A stretch of DNA of 64,000 nt from Areca catechu (GCA_021397845.1 CM038045.1:145968638-146032637); one strand, 5' to 3'; counted from the stretch's first letter, positions 43,651-55,837 are shown. A program made the numbers and translations. The notes: generated by a model from the sequence alone, not told the origin.

Positions 43651-44230
43651 TGACTCCAAGTCCAGCGAAGAAAGCCAGGAAACTCTAAAAGCCCCACATC
43701 CAAAGCCAGTAAACTTCCAAAGCCTTGCACTCATCTGCCTGACTCTAAGTCTGGCAAAGAAAGCTAGGAAACTCTAGAAGCCTTGCATCCAAAGCCAACA
43801 AACTCTAGAAGCCCTGCATCCAAAGTCGGGAAACTTTCAAAGCCCTGCAATCACCCGCCAGACTCCAAGTCCGGTAAAGAAAGCTGAGAAACTCCAGAAG
43901 CCTCGCATCCAAAGCCGGGAAACTTATGAAGCCCCGTAATCATCCGCCCAACTCCAAGTTTGGCAAAGAAAGCTGGGAAACTTTAGAAACACCACATCCA
44001 AAGCCGAGAAACTCCAGAAGCCCTGCATCCAAAGCCAGGAAACTTATAAAGCCCCGTACTCATCCGCTCGACTCCAAGTCCAGTGAAAAAAGCTGAGAAA
44101 ATCTAGAAGCCCCACATCCAAATCCGAGAAACTTATCAATCCCCACACGCATCCACCCGACTCCAAGTCTGGTGAAGAAATCCAGGAAGCTCTAGAAGCC
44201 TCGCACTTGCCATTCATCCACCTCTTTCCT
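43651..44230 (+). repeat. TE-7a 3' tandem repeats
   Basis: Imperfect units of about 88 or 120 bp are built from GACTCCAAGTCCGGCAAAG, AAAGCCGGGAAACT and CTAGAAGCCCCGCATCC blocks. Unit starts are near 43652, 43740, 43863, 43950, 44070 and 44159. Such repeats between pol and the 3' LTR are known in Tat-group elements and can seed satellites. Confidence 0.85.
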
Positions 44231-44380
44231 TTCATCCGAAGATGCAAGCCAGAAAACACTAGAAGCCCTGCACTAATGTTTGCATGACCACAAGATTGGT
44301 AAGGAGAGCCGAAGAATTTCTAGAGTCCTTGCAACCGACCATAAGATTCCAGACTTAGCCAAAAAATAGCTAGGACCTAG

Positions 44381-45246
44381 TGGTGTGGACACCAGGACTA
44401 GAAAATGTCGACAGGTTAAACCCACATCCCCGTGGATCACCTATGAATAAAGCCCTAAACCCAACCCCTTTTACCATATAAATATTTTATTTTATTTTTT
44501 GTTATTTTGGGTTAGTTAGGGTTTGCCCCTTTTACCAATTGTAATTAGGGTTTGTTTATTTAGCCTTTTGGACTAAACCCTTTTCACCACATTGATCAAA
44601 ACCCCATTTATTGGTTATGTCAAGCCCTGTTGGGCCAAACCCTGTTTACCAATTTATTTTTTTGTTACAAGAGGTTAAGCTTTTCGATCAATTGATCAAT
44701 TGGGCTTTAGTTTTCAATCTTGTACTATAAGGGGGACCTAATTGAAGATCCATGTGACTTCATGTTTATCCAATTGAAGATCCATGTGCTAGCCCTAGAC
44801 AAGCCATGTGCTAGGCCAAGTCAGTTTGTTCTTGGCGCCACCTTTTCAAGAATTTGGACAACACCTACCACATCATCAGGCGACATCAACACATGACATG
44901 TTTGGACATCCCTCACCACATCACCGAGGATATTATCACATGGCATGTCACTTATCTTTGAACATCTCATATGCCATGTCATTTATCTTGGTTAGCTAAT
45001 TTTATGGTTATCTTTATTTTTTATCAAGACATTAAGACATCCGAACATCCAGACATCCAAACATCCGAACATCCAAATATCCAAAATCCGGACATTTAGA
45101 CAACATGAAAGCTTATCCAAGGAGGGAGCCTCATTTAAATTCCCCGATGGTTTTAAGATGAGTAAAGCAGAAGGAGTCTTCACTGTTAGCGCCATGCATC
45201 TCAAATAATTGTCACCAATTCCAAGGGAGAAGTCGGCCAAGAATCC
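44381..45246 (+). repeat. TE-8 LTR fragment at the end of TE-7a
   Basis: It begins TGGTGTGGACACCA and matches the first 853 bp of the TE-8 LTR at 53035. It stops abruptly after AGAATCC, where TE-4 flank plus Tat LTR begin again. An 8-bp repeat (ACATCCRA, six units) lies at 45037-45085. It is the product of the tandem duplication, not a separate insertion. Confidence 0.93.
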
Positions 45247-45281
45247 TAAAATATAAAAAAATTTCAATCCTAGTTGACTAT

Positions 45282-46825
45282 TGATGTGGCATGATCGCTG
45301 ACGTGGAATCCACGTTGGACCAGGCTAGCAGCCACACTAGCAGGAGGTGACATCGGGACACGATGGCTGGGTCAAGCCCCTGGTCGAGGTCAGCTCCCAT
45401 CTGAGGTCGAACTCCCAGTCAAGGTCATGCTCCTGCCTTTTGAGGTCAAGCCCTCGGCCAAGGTCGAGCCCCCGACCGAGGTCAGCTCCCATTCGAGGTC
45501 AAGCTCTCGATCGAGGTCGTGTTCCCACATTTCGAGATCGAGCTCTCAAGATAGAGCTCTCCTTGTCGAGGTCGAGCCTTCGACAAAGGTCAGCTTCAAT
45601 TCGAGGTCAAGCTCCTAGCCACGGTCGTGCTCCTGCCTTCCGAGGTCGAACCCCTGGTCGAGGCTAGCTCCCAATCAAGATCAAGCTCCCGATTGAGGTC
45701 ATGTTCCCACCTTCCGTGGTAAGGCCACCTTCCGAAGTCATGCTCCCACCTTCTAGGTTGAGCTCCTGAGATAGAGCTCACCCCTTGCCAAGCTCAAGCC
45801 ATCTTCCAGGGTCATTCTCCCACCTTCCGGGGTTGAGCTCTTATTTTCCAAGACAAGGTTCCCGCCCAGGATCAAGAGGCATCATCAACCACCAAAGGAA
45901 TAGCCAGGAGCAATGAAGAGAGGACCAGAAGGAATTCAAGCTATGGCATGGAGGCCCTAGGCTACCTACGACCTCCGGAGGGTGGCATGTGTTTCGTTGA
46001 ATGTTTTAGGCTTTACAACATGCCACCTACATGCTCTGCGCAACGTGTGCTCCACCAAGTTCCAGGCCTTGCAGCATGATGCCTGTGCCCTGCCCACCAT
46101 GCAATTGAGGCTCTAGTTCTCGTGACATGCCACCTATATCCCCTCCAAGATGAGTTTCCTATTAAGGCCCTAGGCCCTGCAACACATTGACAGTCCCTCT
46201 TGGAATAGAAATGCTCCACCATGGCTTAGGGCTCGGTGGCATGGTGCTTGCACCTCCCATGGAATATTTCTCGACCTGAGGGGCAAGACTCGAATTATGC
46301 CAGTAAACACCTCCAACAGAAGATCTCCATCCGAGGACCGGTGCGATAAGGGGAGACTGCTAATAGAAGAAACCCCTCCAAAGGACGGTACCAGGAAAGC
46401 GACATCCTAATGAAGCCCTAGACTCGGTATGGGCCAATTATCTCATATAAAATGGAAGAAGGGACCTCCGGGAAAGGAGAGGAACAACTGGTAAGACAAC
46501 AAGAGAGAAAGGGCAAGAAACCGAGAGAGAGAACCTTTATGCACTCTCACTTCACACTTATTCCATCTCTTATAATTAGATCTTATTTTTTCTCCTCTAT
46601 GCGGAGGAAACCAAATCCTCCATGATAGAGGCTCTGTCCCCCTTGATCATCCCAACTGACTTGATCATCGAAGTTTCCCTACCAGAATCCCCGGCCCATG
46701 TCTCCTCTCTTTTGCAGGACAAGCTAACCAAGGAGTTGACCAGAAAGGGGACCAAGCATTCGGAGGGAGCTCGACGCATACATGACATATCAGAGCTATA
46801 GGCCATGATGATCTAGGAGGCAACA
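45282..46825 (+). repeat. TE-7b 5' LTR
   Basis: Copy of 37396-38938 with the same uncertain start and a CAACA end at 46825. The CGAGGTCGAGCTCC-like repeats are at about 45365-45850 and the primer site follows at 46828-46847. Confidence 0.8.
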
Positions 46826-47015
46826 GATTGGCATGCCTGGAAGGGGGGACATAAAGATCTAACAGTAAGTCCCCCGCTACTAGAAGAACACACGTGGATA
46901 CTCGCGGCCCTATGTTGATGACCCATGCATGGAAAGCTTCCGTCAGCCATGCAGGGGACCCTCTCCTCCATGGTGATCAGCAAAGCCTGGAGGGGGAGCT
47001 CCCCACTTTACCACC

Positions 47016-48439
47016 GTGGCCTTTAATAGACCCCCATATTGTCACACTCGCATAGCAAGTTCAATCCTTGGCTGTGGCAGTGCGTCAGCGCCATCAGCAT
47101 CATCGACCCCTAGCAACATAGTAGTAGACAGGGATGCCGGTAGCGCACACAGCTGTTCCCCACACCAACCTACGGTTTATCCAGGAAGGGCCATCACGTG
47201 CAGCCTCCAACCCACAGGGACGCCCTTTGGCAGTCAGGAAGGTGCAAGATGGTTAGACCAACTGGGAGAGATGCTCCCTAGTCTCAGACCATGGTGCACT
47301 CTTGTGCCGAAGGCACCGATGCAGCCAGGAACTGAGACACATGTCCCTCTACTCTATGCCCCCTTCACCCTTGATGGCCTCTATCGAAGGGTCCACAGAC
47401 AAGGCCATCCACCGTCGAGTAGAAAGGTGCCTCGAAGAGCAAGAGTGTAAGTTGGCTGATCTATCCCACTGATTTGTAGAGATTTAAGGCTCCCCCAGTA
47501 AGCCCACAGGTTATGACATCGATCCACCTTTCTCCCACAGGATCCAGGAGGAACCGATTCCTAATCGATTCTGGATGCCTCAAGTTGATCCCTGCGGTGG
47601 GACAACCGACCCCTTGGACCATCTCGAGAGCTACAAGCTCTCATGATAATCCAGGGAGCTACTGATGCCCTCCTGTGCATCACCTTCCTGGTTACACTCT
47701 ATAAGGTTGCTCGAGCTTGGTTCTCTTGACTCGATCTAGGGAGCATTAACTCCTTCGAACAGCTAGAAAGAAGGTTTGTGGCATACTTTGATGCATGCAG
47801 GAAGGTGCCAGGTGAGGTCGACAGCCTCTTCTCTGTCCACCCACAGGAGCGAGAGCCCCTCCGAGATTACGTGTCCCGATTTAAAGCCACCACCATGGAG
47901 ATCTACGACCTCGATGAGCTTGTCACCATGCTAGTATTGAAGAGGGGACTCAAGACCTCCTGCTTCACCTACTCCCTTGACAAGAAGCCTCTGAAGACTT
48001 ACTCGTAGCTCCTCCTTTGGGCCCACAAGTACATCCATGTGGAGGAGGCTAGGAGGGAGTTGGATGGGAGGCCACTGAAGAGGCAAGCCGTAGGGGAAGC
48101 ATTTGGCCCCTAGGCCTCAAAGATCGTGTCAACCCCTTGATCGGGCCCTAGGCCCAAAGTCGACCCTACCAAGGAAGAGAAGTTCACTCCTCTCCTCCCC
48201 TGAGAGCAAAGATTCCCATGGAGATCGAGGACGAGCATTTCCTGCATCGTCCTCCCCCACTAATGCCATCCGTTAGATGCGACAAGTCTCACTACTACCT
48301 TTTCCATGGGGACCATGGCCATGATATCGATGAATGCCACCATCTGAAGAGGGAGATAGAATACCTGATCAAGTACAGCTACCTTGAAAAGTATGTGGAA
48401 GGAGGAGTTATCCTACCAACCCAAAGTGAAGAGCCCTGA
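47016..48439 (+). pseudogene. gag: TE-7b gag
   Basis: It holds the full Tat-type gag layout. An N-terminal part is followed by the core (EPIPNRFWMPQVDPCGGTT, DPLDHLESYKLS, then SFEQLERRFVAYFDACRK and REPLRDYVSRFKA) at about 47545-47930. The C-terminal Cys/His block (YYLFHGDHGHDIDECHHLKR) is at about 48290-48360. Stops interrupt the core, for example near 47644 and 47728 and at 48008. A TGA at 48437-48439 faces CGA in TE-7a, a C-to-T change at a CpG. Confidence 0.88.
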
Positions 48440-48619
48440 CCACTCACCATCGACAACCGGCCCCCTGAGAAGCCAATGGAAATGATCTCCTGGGGGTAGA
48501 AAGAAGCTCAAAGATGGCTAAGGGGAGAGAAGAGAATGATGACATATTTCTCCATGAGGGAGAAGGGCCGACTAAGGTAGATAACCCAAATAATGATGCT
48601 GTCATTGTAGAAATGATGA

Positions 48620-50100
48620 TAGCTAAACACCCTGTAAAGCAAATTATGGTTGATAATGGAAGCTTTGCTGACATCCTTTTTTAAGATGCTTTTGCAAGGA
48701 TGAGTATGTCCACTGACCAAATAAAGCTAGTATTCATGCCCTTGGTCAGTTTTATCGAGGATTCAGTCGAGGTTGAAGGAGAAATTATCCTCTTAATAAT
48801 CATCGAAATGCCACCTCGGTAGAGTATCGTGCTATCAACATTAATAATTGTGAGGCTTCCCTTACCTTACAATGTGATCCTGGGGCATCCTGGACTCAAT
48901 ATGCTCGATGCCACCATTTCCACCAATGTCTCCTAAACCAATTCCCAACTCCTTGGGGGACTAGAGAGATAAGAGGGTCTCGACAGCCTATCCAACACTG
49001 CCTGCAGGCCATCCTAGGAACCTGAGAGGCTAAGCAGGGTCCAGCCATTGACCAATCAAGCCTGATGGAATTGGAGCTGAAGGGCAGGCCAATCAAGCCT
49101 TTGCTACCTTTTCATCTAAAAGAGGACCCACTGAAGACGATGCAAGTGGGAGCCCTACTGCTCGAGGAGGAGGGATCCTGCATGCTCATCTTCTTGCAAG
49201 CCAATGCAGACATCTTCGCCTGGACTACAGTAGACATGCTTGGGATCCCTCCAGAAGTAATCACTCACAAGTTGAATGTCTGCCTCAATAGTTGTCCAGT
49301 CTGGCAGAAGAAGAGAAGCTTCACCCCGGAGAGATAGAAGGCGATCATGAGGAGGTCGAAAAGCTCCTTGCTGCGGGCTTCATCCATGAGGTACAATACC
49401 CTAACTGGCTAGCTAATGTAGTATGGTCAGGAAAGTCTCTAGGAAGAGGAGGATCTGCATGGACTACACCAACCTTAATTGGGCATTCCTGAAAGATAGC
49501 TTCCCGCTTCCAAAGAATGACTAGCTAGTGGATGCAACCTCGAGCCACAAACTCAACTTCATGGATGCATTCTCCAGGTACAACCAAATCTATTTTCACC
49601 CAGAAGATGAGGAGCACACGGTGTTCATAACTGACAGAGGCATGTATTGCTACAAGATGATACCATTCGGCCTCAAGAATACATGGGCCATGTGCAAGTG
49701 CCTGGTCAGCAAGGTCTTCAAAGACCAGATAGGCTGCAATACGCAGGCCTACATGGATGATAGGCTCATCATGAATGGTCAGGAGTCAGATCATATCATT
49801 GACCTGGCAGAGGCCTTCGAAAACCTCCACCTCTACTAGATGAAGCTAAACCCCACCAAATGCATATTTGGCATTGCAACAGGAAAATTGCTGGGGTTCA
49901 TGGTTACTCAACGAGGGATAGAGGCCAACCTTGAGAAGATCCAGGTGATCACTGAAATGAGACATGCTGTCTCCTAGAAGGAGGTTCAGCACTTGACCGG
50001 ACATGTCATGATGTTGAGCCATTTCATCTCGCACTTTACCAAGCACTGCCAGCCATTTTTCAAGGTGCTATGCAAGATGCATTACTTCACTTGAATAGAG
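48620..50100 (+). pseudogene. TE-7b protease and reverse transcriptase
   Basis: Same content as TE-7a. The protease has VDNGSFADIL near 48650-48680. RT has LNFMDAFSRYNQIYFHPEDE (about 49550-49610), MIPFGLKNTWAMCKC and AYMDDRLIMN (about 49745-49780). The stop codons after FENLHLY and within the AVS-KEVQ segment are shared with TE-7a, so they predate the duplication. Confidence 0.87.
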
Positions 50101-51010
50101 GAATGTCAGGAGGCCTTCGAGAGGCAAAAAAAGCTCCACACCTCTCCACCGTTGCAACCCAGGTCGGAGCCCGAGGAGGAGCTCCTTCTATACTTGGTGG
50201 TTTCACCAAAAGTAGTCAACTCAGTGCTGGCCTACACTGATAAGGATGGCTCCTAGTGGTCAGTCTACTATATCAGCAAGTTATTCTATGATGTAGAAAC
50301 TAGGTACACTCAATCCAAAAAGATTATCTTTACACTCATCGTGTCTATGCAATATCTCAGGCCCTACTTCCAAGAACATTCGATTGCGATCCTCATCGAC
50401 CAGCCTCTGAGGGCCATATTAAGCCACCCTGATATACCGGGGAAGCTGGCCAAATGGGTAGTGAAGCTCAATGAGTTCAACATCACCTACCATCTAAGTC
50501 CAGCTCAAAAGGCCCAGGTCCTTGCTAATTTCTTGGTGGAATGCACCTAGGCAGCTGAGGATCTATAAGAGGTGGACAAGTGAGCCGAGCCTGAGTAGAG
50601 TTCAACCTCAGAGGTAATGACATGGATTCTACATGTTGATGGCACTTCCAACACCAACGGGAGTGGAGCCGGGCACATCCTTGCTAACTCAAATGGAGTC
50701 ATTGCTAAGTATGCACTGCGTTTCCTCTTCAAGGTGACCAACAATTAGGCAAAGTATGAGGCACTCCTCATGGGGTTGAAGGTGTCCTGCGAGCTGGGCA
50801 TAAAGTGCCTGAATGTGTTCATGGATTCGCAGCTCATGGTGGGTCAAGTCTCCAATGAGTAAGAAGCTCGAGATCCTATGATGGTAAAGTATCTGGACAA
50901 GGTACGCTCATACATAGTGAACCTCCAGTACTTCAACATTTCTCACATCCCTTGCATGAAGAATGTTCGAGCTGACATCCTCTACCGGCTAGAAACCCTA
51001 TGAATTTGTT
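50100..51010 (+). pseudogene. TE-7b dual RNase H
   Basis: The first domain is at about 50170-50550 and the archaeal-type domain (WILHVDGTSNTNGSGAG) begins at about 50627. GSG is kept here where TE-7a has ESG. The stop within the AKYEA region is shared with TE-7a. Confidence 0.85.
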
Positions 51011-51259
51011 ACCGGGGCATATCTTTGTTGAATATTTGGAAACTCCCAACTATGAGTCTGTGGCAAAGGTCCAGCAAGTCACCTTCGATGTGAGCTAGAT
51101 GGATCCTAACATCAAATACATCACCACAGGCACCCTGCCCGAGGATTGCATGGAAGCCAGCCTCCTCAAGAAGAAGGCCACATGCTTCGTACTGATGGAC
51201 GGATAGCTCTCTATCAGAGGTCCTACTCCAACCTCTTACTAAAGTGCTTGAGGCCCTTA

Positions 51260-51830
51260 GAAGCCACCTATGTACTTTAGGAGATACATGAGGGCGTCTG
51301 TGGGAACCATGTGGGAGGCAGGACTTTAGCCTATAAGGCACTCCGACAAGGATACTTGTGGGAGACCATGCAGAAAGACGTGCGATTTTATGAAAAAGTG
51401 TGATCACTACCAACGTCATGCTTGCATCCAACGTCAGCCAGTCACACTTCCTTCCCAACTTTTTGCTCCATGGCTGTTCATCCAGTGGGGAATGGACATC
51501 TTAGGTTCCTTTCCCTCCATGTCTGGTCAACAAAAGTACCTGATCGTGGCCATCGACTACTTCACCAAGTGGGTCGAAGTCGAGCCCTTAGCGTGGATCA
51601 CCAAGGCTAAGGCTAGATCCTTCTTTTGGAAGTCAATCATCTACCATTTCGGACTCCCACACTCGATCATCACCGACAATGGGTCACAGTTTGACAACCA
51701 AGCTTTTAAAGAATTCTATGCCGACCTCAACATCCACCATCGCTTCACTTCAGTGGCTCACCCCCAGATCAACAGGGAGGCCGAGGTGACCAACCGAACC
51801 ATCTTGCAAGGCCTCCCCCATTCTGGATGA
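51260..51830 (+). pseudogene. TE-7b integrase
   Basis: The core is open from 51390 to 51830: KKCDHYQRHA, WGMDILGSFPSMSG, YFTKWVEVEPLAW, IITDNGSQFDN and NREAEVTNRTIL. All three catalytic acids are present. The zinc region is split from it by a frameshift just before 51390, and the second zinc Cys is Tyr, as in TE-7a. A stop after LPHSG at about 51828 ends the frame early. It is better preserved than TE-7a but still lacks an intact N-terminus. Confidence 0.9.
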
Positions 51831-52306
51831 GGCCAAGGGATGATGGGTCGAAGAGCTCCCCGGTGTGCTGTCGGCTTACCACACCACACCTTAAACGATG
51901 ACAAGTGAAACACCATTCAACCTTGTCTTCGACTCTGAGGCCATGATCCCAGTGGAGGTGGGACTGCCCACATGCAGGTGGAGCAATATAATGAAGCTGA
52001 GAATCTAGCCCGCCTCCTCCTCACCATAGATTTGCTGGACAAAATAGAGACAAAGCTCGACTCCAAATGGTGGCATACCGGTAGTGGGTAGCTCGCTAGT
52101 ACAACTCCTATGTCAGGCCCAAGGCATTCCATCTGGGCGACCTGGTTCTACTACCTCACTAGACTCGATGGTGCTCGGTTCTCTTGGACCTAGAACACCA
52201 GCAACCTAAGGACGTTCCACCAATAATATAAGACTCTCCCTCAATAATGAAAGTTCATTTTTGGTGCCACACTATTTTCCACCTATGCAAGGATTCCATC
52301 CACCTG

Positions 52307-52880
52307 ACTCCAAGTCCAGCGAAGAAAGCCAGGAAACTCTAAAAGCCCCACATCCAAAGCCAGTAAACTTCCAAAGCCTTGCACTCATCTGCCTGACTCT
52401 AAGTCTGGCAAAGAAAGCTAGGAAACTCTAGAAGCCTTGCATCCAAAGCCAACAAACTCTAGAAGCCCCGCATCCAAAGTCGGGAAACTTTCAAAGCCCT
52501 GCAATCACCTGCCAGACTCCAAGACCGGTAAAGAAAGCTGAGAAACTCCAGAAGCCTCGCATCCAAAGCCAGGAAACTTATGAAGCCCCGTAATCATCCG
52601 CCCAACTCCAAGTTTGGCAAAGAAAGCCGGGAAACTTTAGAAACACCACCTCCAAAGCCGAGAAACTCCAGAAGCCCTGCATCCAAAGCCAGGAAACTTA
52701 TAAAGCCCCGCACTCATCCGCTCGACTCCAAGTCCAGTGAAAAAAGCTGAGAAAATCCAGAAGCCCCACATCCAAATCCGAGAAACTTATCAATCCCCGC
52801 ACGCATCCACCCGACTCCAAGTCTGGTGAAGAAATCCAGGAAACTCTAGAAGCCTTGCACTTGCCATTCATCCACCTCTT
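52307..52880 (+). repeat. TE-7b 3' tandem repeats
   Basis: Counterpart of 43651-44230 with the same number and order of units and only point differences, so the array did not change in unit number after the duplication. Confidence 0.85.
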
Positions 52881-53034
52881 TCCTTTCATCCGAAGATGCA
52901 AGCCAGAAAACTCTAGAAGTCCTGCACTAAAGTTTGCATGACCACAAGATTGGCAAGGAGAGCCGAAGAATTTCTAGAGTCCTTGCAACCGACCATAAGA
53001 TTCCAGACTTAGCCAAAAAATAGCTAGGACCTGG

Positions 53035-54771
53035 TGGTGTGGACACCAGGACTAGAAAATGTCGACAGGTTAAACCCACATCCCCGTGGATCACCTATGA
53101 ATAAAGCCCTGAACCCAACCCCTTTACCATATAAATATTTTATTTTATTTTTTGTTATTTTGGGTTAGTTAGGGTTTGCCCCTTTTACCAACTATAATTA
53201 GGGTTTGTTTATTTAGCCTTTTGGACTAAACCCTTTTCACCACATTGATCAAAACCCCATTTATTGGTTATGTCAAGCCCTGTTGGGCCAAACCCTGTTT
53301 ACCAATTTATTTTTTGTTACAAGAGGTTAAGCTTTTCGATCAATTGGGCTTTAGTTTTCAATCTTGTACTATAAGGGGACCTAATTGAAGATCCATATGA
53401 CTTCATGTGCATCCAATTGAAGATCCATGTGCTAGCCCAAGACAAGCCATGTGCTAGGCCAAGTCAGTTTGTTCTTGGCGCCACCTTTTCAAATTTGGAC
53501 AACACCTACCACATCATCAGGGGACATCAACACATGACATGTTTGGACATCCCTCACCACATCACCGAGGATATTATCACATGGCATGTCACTTATCTTT
53601 GAACATCTCATATGCCATGTCATTTATCTTGGTTAGCTAATTTTATGGTTATCTTTATTTTTTATCATGACATTAAGACATCCAAACATCCAGACATCTA
53701 GACATCCGAACATCCAGATATCCAAAATCCGGACATTTAGACAACATGAAAGCTTATCCAAGGAGGGAGCCTTATTTAAATTCCCCGATGGTTTTAAGAT
53801 GAGTAAAGCAGAAGGAGTCTTCACTGTTAGCGCCATGCATCTCAAATAATTGTCACCAATTCCAAGGGAGAAGTCGGCCAAGAATCCTTCTCTACGGGGC
53901 ACCTATCAAAGAGAATTTCAAGAGATTTTCTTACTTCAAGAGTTCAAGACAATCAAGTTCTAGAAAATTAAGATTTCAAGAACTCATGAATCCCACTAAA
54001 ACTCATGAGTTTTTTTCTATCCAAATTGAAGAGTCCACTCTCATACAAGAGCCCTCATCATCCAAACTCAAGAGTCATGACACCAGAAGAAGGAATTCAA
54101 GAGTTTCTATCCAAGAAGAATTAACTCCAAGTCTTTGAATCCCTTACACTACTGGTTTAGGGTCTATAAATACCCCATCAAACCCCCTTGTAATCATTAT
54201 TATTCATTCATCAATAAAGAAACTTTGCCGAATTTCTTCCTTTGTTCTACGGAACATCGCAGGGTGTGAGGCCATTTTTCTTTGTTCTACGGAACATCAC
54301 AAGTTGCGAGGCCCTAGTTATCCTACCTATCCAGTCGATAAGAAAACCTAGCCACACTTCTAACCCTTTCCTTTTTCATTCAATTTCTTTTCCTTGCTGC
54401 TTCTGACCTTTAGTTTTCTTTGTTGAGTGTTTGCAGGTGAACTGAAATCAAAGATAGGTGTTCTTGCCTTGAAACTAGCATCGAGCAGAAGATCGGAGCC
54501 CGGAAATGAGTTATTGAAACCCTGCCATGATAATCTTGAGAATCCTGCCATATCTATTTCAGAGGAGCGATCTTCATTGGTAAAATTGAAAACTTATTCC
54601 CTTCTCTTTAATTTCTGAATAGTTGATGAGTAGACCCTAGCTTACGGTAGTTTCTCAACCACCAACCCTTAATTGCATATTTTGAGTCTTCTTAAAATCT
54701 AAAAAAAAATCTAAAAAAACTATTCTTTGCTAATCTCTAATAATTAGGCTTTAGTTATTTGTCCCACATCA
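53035..54771 (+). repeat. TE-8 5' LTR
   Basis: It begins TGGTGTGGACACCA and ends CCCACATCA. A TATA box (TATAAATA) is at 54165-54172, and the 8-bp ACATCC-type repeats are at 53678-53727. The first 853 bases are repeated at 44381-45246. Confidence 0.95.
54165..54172 (+). promoter_or_regulatory. TE-8 LTR TATA box
   Basis: TATAAATA in the context GGTCTATAAATACCCC is a strong match to a plant TATA box, placed about 600 bp before the LTR end. Confidence 0.55.
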
Positions 54772-54775
54772 GATT

Positions 54776-54787
54776 TGGTATCAGAGC
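54776..54787 (+). other. TE-8 primer binding site
   Basis: TGGTATCAGAGC, a perfect initiator tRNA-Met site, lies four bases after the LTR. Confidence 0.93.
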
Positions 54788-55830
54788 CAGGTTAAAGTAG
54801 GGTTTGATCTCTCTTATGCTGACTTAGTTTCTCTTTAAGTACTCGGATCGGGTGCTTCACCATGGCCATCCGTCATAGAAAAAAGTAGGGCTGCAAGACT
54901 CTCACCTCCCATTCAAATGAGATTTCTTATGGCATGTAAGGGTGCTACTGTGAATTGACCCTTGAATAAGAAAACAAAGAGATAGGTATCTTTAGGGTTA
55001 TTTTCTGCATCACGTCCATCACAGTACATTGTCTATTGTTTTAATTGTTTCTATATGTACATAACTTAGAATTGCCTAATTCTTATTTTTCTAAATCTAT
55101 CATAATTGATAATATTTCTTAAAATTTTATCATGAATTATTTAGATCTGTAGATTTTTTGCTCACCAGAATATTGCATAAAAATAGATCTGCCCTGAATT
55201 TCAGCAATTCTAGTTTAGGGTTCTTTTTGCATAAATTTTACATATTTTAATTTCCTGCATCTAAGGTATTTTTTGCAAAATATATCTTTACTAAAAGCAA
55301 AAGAACAAAATAAAAAAATAATTAATTTTATTTTTTTTGTTATTTTAATTATTTTAGTTTGATTGCATCTAGGGTTTCATCTTGTGTGTGCATCTCAAGT
55401 AACCTAATCTTAAGGGCACTTGAGCATCTCAGATCAGGACAGGAGCTCATCACCTGTCCTGGGCCCACAACAACCTTCTTTGCATTTGAACCAAACCCTA
55501 ATTAAAATTAATTAGACTTAATTTGCTCTAGTGAGCGAGGGACACCAATAGGTCAGGTTCTAAGTATTGTGTGTAAGCTAGTGCACCCAATCCTGTGATT
55601 ATCACTTGAATCTGGTGTCTAAGGCTAAAGGTCCAGAGGCAAATGTCCTAAACTGTTTTGTGGTTTTTAATTAGGACCCTGCGAGAGTACGGGGAGCCTC
55701 CCATGACCCCACCCTTTACTTGGCTAGTGGACAGGGTAATTATTGAATTGGCTGTAATTTGAGCTGATCCATTCTACTTAAGCTCTAGGTCAAGGAAACC
55801 CTAGTCCTAGTCGAGTTTGATGTGTTTGCA
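54788..55830 (+). other. TE-8 leader, no gene
   Basis: AT-rich leader with the shared GGGTGCTTCACCATGGCC phrase near 54850 and a block near 55500-55740 related to the leaders of TE-1, TE-3 and TE-5. No open frame is supported. Confidence 0.6.
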
Positions 55831-55837
55831 TTGCATG

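Larger units (their letters stand above)
37361..45246 (+). mobile_element. TE-7a: left copy of a tandemly duplicated Tat element
   Basis: The unit comprises about 35 bp of TE-4 flank, the Tat LTR, its primer site, a gag with an internal deletion, protease, RT, two RNase H domains, integrase, 3' tandem repeats and the first 866 bp of the TE-8 LTR. The same series recurs at 45247-53887. The Tat lineage is indicated by the primer motif, the gag knuckle, and an archaeal-type RNase H after the usual one. No Tat 3' LTR is in the window because TE-8 inserted before it. Many stops make it dead. Confidence 0.9.
45247..53887 (+). mobile_element. TE-7b: right copy of the Tat element
   Basis: This is collinear with 37361-45246, about 755 bp longer because it keeps the gag core. 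It starts with the same TE-4 flank (TAAAATATAAAAAAATTTCA), which shows a genomic duplication and not an independent insertion. The two copies are close to identical outside the gag deletion, so the duplication is recent compared with the decay of the element itself. Confidence 0.93.

Noticed and set aside
43651..44230. Regular repeats considered as a CRISPR array
   Set aside because: Units are contiguous and vary throughout, with no constant repeat and unique spacer pattern. They occur in a plant retrotransposon.
44470..44560. Repeated TTAGGG-like phrases considered as interstitial telomere repeats
   Set aside because: Only isolated AGGGTTT phrases occur, not a tandem TTTAGGG array, and they recur at the same place in the other TE-8 LTR copies.
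44381..45246. Considered as a solo LTR or a second TE-8 insertion
   Set aside because: It lacks the LTR 3' end and has the same left junction as 53035. The right junction is the tandem duplication breakpoint.
47436..48209. The interval missing from TE-7a considered as a spliced-out intron (retroposed cDNA)
   Set aside because: The boundaries are two AGAGCAA copies, not GT and AG ends, and the interval encodes the conserved gag core.
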